Shown one piece after another: positions 61,772 to 64,000 of a DNA stretch of 64,000 nucleotides. Both the position numbers and the translations under genes were made by a program. The stretch is from Phytopythium helicoides (lineage: Eukaryota > Oomycota > Peronosporomycetes > Pythiales > Pythiaceae), in contig JANFNE010000036.1 in assembly GCA_024867545.1 (NCBI GenBank), forward strand, positions 1 through 64,000, read 5' to 3'. Below the pieces are notes generated by a model that had not been told where the DNA came from, did no database searches, and saw only the letters and a list, made by a program, of their open reading frames with translations. Position 1 is the first letter of the stretch. Every line of letters starts with the position of its first letter.

Positions 61772-61941
61772 GGTTTCTTCCTTGCCTATCTGCCTTCTTG
61801 CTTGCTTGGTGTCGCGCAAATTCAGCAATGGCGGCTTGGATCTCGTTGCGAGCAGGCCAACGGCCGCATCGAAAGCGTGGACGCGGCGTAGTGGTGAGGC
61901 GACTTCAACTTGTACTTATATTGTCCTGAAGGGTCTAGCAA

Positions 61942-63558
61942 CTACGTCGTCGTGGCTGCGAATTGCCGTGGCTTGGGTCGCCACTGGCGGCCATCGGCTG
62001 CAGCGGAGTCACCGCTGCTCTTGCTAGCTACTGCGTTCTTAGACTTTGCCTTCCCCGTGAGCCACGGGCGGTACAGCCGCACCCGGACCCCGTCCACTAG
62101 ATTCTCCTCGCCTGGCAGATACAGCACAAGCGTGTTGGCGTTCGAGAGCGTCGCCCACAGTTTCTGGTCGGTGCGCACAAGCTGCACGAGATGCATCGAT
62201 TTAGTTGCGTCCCACTGGATGACGCGTGCGCGCTCCCACTCGTCTTGCTCCTTCACAAAGTACTCGACGATGGCCCCAACAGCGTCGTCTTGGGTCGGGA
62301 ATGGCGGAAGTCCGATTACATCCTGGTCGAGGTCCGACACACGAGGCGGGAACTCTGGCGCGCGCACTCGTTGCATGGCTTGAGTGACTGCAGCCGGCGT
62401 TGCTAGTGAGGACGTGTTGACTGCGCGCACATCTCGCGCTTTGACCTCGGCTCGACCAGCCTTCTTGGTCCTGATTGGCGGCGCAAATGATGCCGACAAC
62501 CGACCAAAAAGTTTCTGCACCCGAGCAACGAACGGCGTCGACTCTAGAATGAACGCGTACTTGTCGACGCCTTGGTAGTCGCCGCCAATGCCTAGCATGT
62601 CGTCCGCCAGCTCTTCATCGATCGAATACTCGCTCATGATCTCTTCAACGAGATCTTCGTCGCTAATCCAGCGTGTAGCTCCTGGAACGCGCGACAGCGG
62701 CAAGTGTTTCTCGCAGAAAATGCCCATCGGGTTGGTCTCCGACCCGATCATGAGCCCCGCATCTGCCGCGCACTGCGGGTGCATCCCAACATTGCACGCT
62801 TCATGCTCGCAAATGACGGACGCGCCGCCGCGCTTGCGGCATACGCCGCAAAGGTACCGGAAGCGTCCATTCTCGATATCGTCGAAGCCGTCGACCGGTT
62901 CCATAGTGGGCACGTCGCGCATGACGAGCTCCGGGATAGCGAGAGCACAGAGCACGTGCACCCACTTCTGCTCGTTGTCTCCGCTGCCGCTCGTGGTCGT
63001 GAGCGGCTTGAGCGCGCCGCCAGTCTGCATGCACACGGCGCAGAGCAGCTCACGGCCCACAAGGCACGAGGGGCACCGCCACGGCCCGTCAGTCCCCTTC
63101 GCGCGGAGCAGCACGCCGAAGCACTCTTCGTGCACGCGCACTGGGCACGCGTCGTTGGCGCACGAGACCACGCGTCCGCTGGACCACAGCCCCTGACACA
63201 CGCAGCACTGCGGCTTGGGCGCCAGCACCGGCACGAAGCACGCGTCCACGTAGCTGCGCAGCGAGTGCAGCAGCTCATCACTAGCGTTATCCAGGTCCAG
63301 GGCGCACTCAAGCTGCAGCTGCACGTCCTCCTGCGCGTCCACCGGCGGCAGTCCGAACTCGTGCAGCTCGAGCTGCTGCCGCGCCGCATGCTCGCGCACG
63401 ATCAGCAGCGCGCCAGGCAGGTCTGGCGCCGCGAGCGCCGCCACGTCCACCGCCAGCTGTCGGCGCTCGTCCCACGACAGCGGCCGCGTCCTGTCAGCGT
63501 CGGCGCTGGGCGCGGGCGGCGCCTCCTCCTTGGCTCGCGCGCGGCGGTCGCGCGCCAT
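61942..63558 (-). CDS. Chromatin protein with NET domain, PHD finger and extended PHD
   Basis: 538 aa from MARDRRARAKEEA; the frame is open to 63912. Residues about 28-105 are NET-like (LSWDERRQLAVDVAALAAPD ... DNASDELLHSLRSYVDACF), as in BET proteins. A PHD finger (about 115-170) has CCVCQGLWSSGRVVSCANDA, HEECFGV and WRCPSC. An extended PHD (about 175-290) has LCAVCMQTGG, WVHVLCALAIPELVM, CGVCRKRGGASVICEHEACN and GMHPQCAADAGLMI, as in BRPF/JADE/AF10 proteins. The C-terminal region (about 440-510) may be a small Tudor/chromo-like barrel (EWERARVIQWDATKSMHLVQ). Likely a histone-tail reader. Confidence 0.85.
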   Translation of the reverse strand: MARDRRARAKEEAPPAPSADADRTRPLSWDERRQLAVDVAALAAPDLPGALLIVREHAARQQLELHEFGLPPVDAQEDVQLQLECALDLDNASDELLHSLRSYVDACFVPVLAPKPQCCVCQGLWSSGRVVSCANDACPVRVHEECFGVLLRAKGTDGPWRCPSCLVGRELLCAVCMQTGGALKPLTTTSGSGDNEQKWVHVLCALAIPELVMRDVPTMEPVDGFDDIENGRFRYLCGVCRKRGGASVICEHEACNVGMHPQCAADAGLMIGSETNPMGIFCEKHLPLSRVPGATRWISDEDLVEEIMSEYSIDEELADDMLGIGGDYQGVDKYAFILESTPFVARVQKLFGRLSASFAPPIRTKKAGRAEVKARDVRAVNTSSLATPAAVTQAMQRVRAPEFPPRVSDLDQDVIGLPPFPTQDDAVGAIVEYFVKEQDEWERARVIQWDATKSMHLVQLVRTDQKLWATLSNANTLVLYLPGEENLVDGVRVRLYRPWLTGKAKSKNAVASKSSGDSAAADGRQWRPKPRQFAATTT

Positions 63559-64000
63559 GTTTGGTCGGATGGAGGCGTCGGCAAGATTGGGATCCGCGAC
63601 CCAATATACAACTTTCACACTAATTTGGGATACCCTACCGCGACTGATTTGGGCGATGAGGACGGAGGAGGCCACTTGCTGTGGACCCCACCAAGGCACG
63701 CTCCGAATTCGACTACCTGGGAGCCATTCCCGCCGCTCTCTTGGCCTCACTATGCTGTTCCCCCCTTCCGTTTCGCCACTAGGTACCCTCGGAAGTTCAG
63801 ACAGGAAAACACCGCAAGGCGTGGCCGACCTGACCTCCTGCCCTCGCAGCTCGCGCCGCCGTCGGCCGTCGCGTGGTCGCCGCCTGCTCTCCCCTCTCTC
63901 TCTCTCTCTCACTCTCTCTCTCTCTCACTCTCTCTCACTCTCCCCGCCACCTCCGCTCGTCTTTCGGCGACTCAACGCGGAGCCTCTGAGCGTGGAAGGG
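63559..64000. other. Upstream region of NET-PHD gene
   Basis: 5' flank to the end of the window; ends with a CT-rich microsatellite (63889-63947). Confidence 0.5.
63889..63947. repeat. (CT)n/(CTCTCA) microsatellite
   Basis: Nearly pure CT dinucleotides interrupted three times by CA, giving CTCTCACTCTCT blocks. Confidence 0.9.

Noticed and set aside
63889..63947. CRISPR-like or regulatory array at the CT-rich end
   Set aside because: It is a simple CT/CA microsatellite without spacers.

Overview
The window looks like nuclear DNA of an oomycete (Phytophthora/Pythium-type stramenopile). Three things point there. Gene density is high, on both strands. Introns are short (about 60-130 bp) with GT..AG ends and often a CTAAC-like branch point. 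Several genes have the oomycete Inr/FPR core promoter (TCAYTYY followed by CAWTT). The protein set is eukaryotic: proteasome Rpn10, MINDY deubiquitinase, ribosomal protein uS17, eIF3e, Ssu72, complex I subunits, an NPC1-like protein and PHD/NET proteins. All intron-exon models were derived by hand from reading frame and splice sites; where exons are joined, the total length is a multiple of three.

Region 1 (1-20 kb): the C-terminal part of an ATM/Tel1-like PIKK that is broken in several places, a proteasome Rpn10 gene with 7 exons, an AGC protein kinase, a secreted EEP-fold (DNase I-like) protein, a MINDY deubiquitinase, a complex I 21 kDa subunit, ribosomal protein uS17 (RPS11) and an NPC1-like sterol-sensing transporter. 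Region 2 (20-27 kb): a secreted protein of unknown family, a stand-alone START protein, and a 1075-aa PH-START-START-TM-acyltransferase (E2-like) fusion. Region 3 (27-38 kb): a cluster of sugar/inositol-type MFS transporters (two intact, one pseudogene) interleaved with two nearly identical CDF metal transporters in opposite orientation and a DUF2062 membrane protein.

Region 4 (38-47 kb): a DNAJC9-like co-chaperone, then an accessory stretch. This holds a four-helix membrane protein with an in-frame amber stop, a decayed Gly/Ser beta-repeat gene, and a 1.67-kb near-perfect inverted duplication carrying two copies of a secreted-protein gene, paralogous to the one at 20.3 kb. Region 5 (47-54 kb): a peroxisomal SDR-SCP2 fusion, an unusual HTH-uracil phosphoribosyltransferase-like fusion, and an intact intronless Fanzor (eukaryotic TnpB relative) convergent with it. 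Region 6 (54-64 kb): eIF3e, a small mitochondrial protein, a PH/coiled-coil/WW protein with 60-bp tandem repeats, Ssu72, an MLF-like RGG protein and a NET-PHD-ePHD chromatin protein.

The strongest candidates for something undescribed are the PH-START-START-TM-E2 acyltransferase with its START neighbour, the HTH-UPRT fusion beside the Fanzor, and the palindromic secreted-protein locus. No tRNA, rRNA or CRISPR array was recognised by eye.
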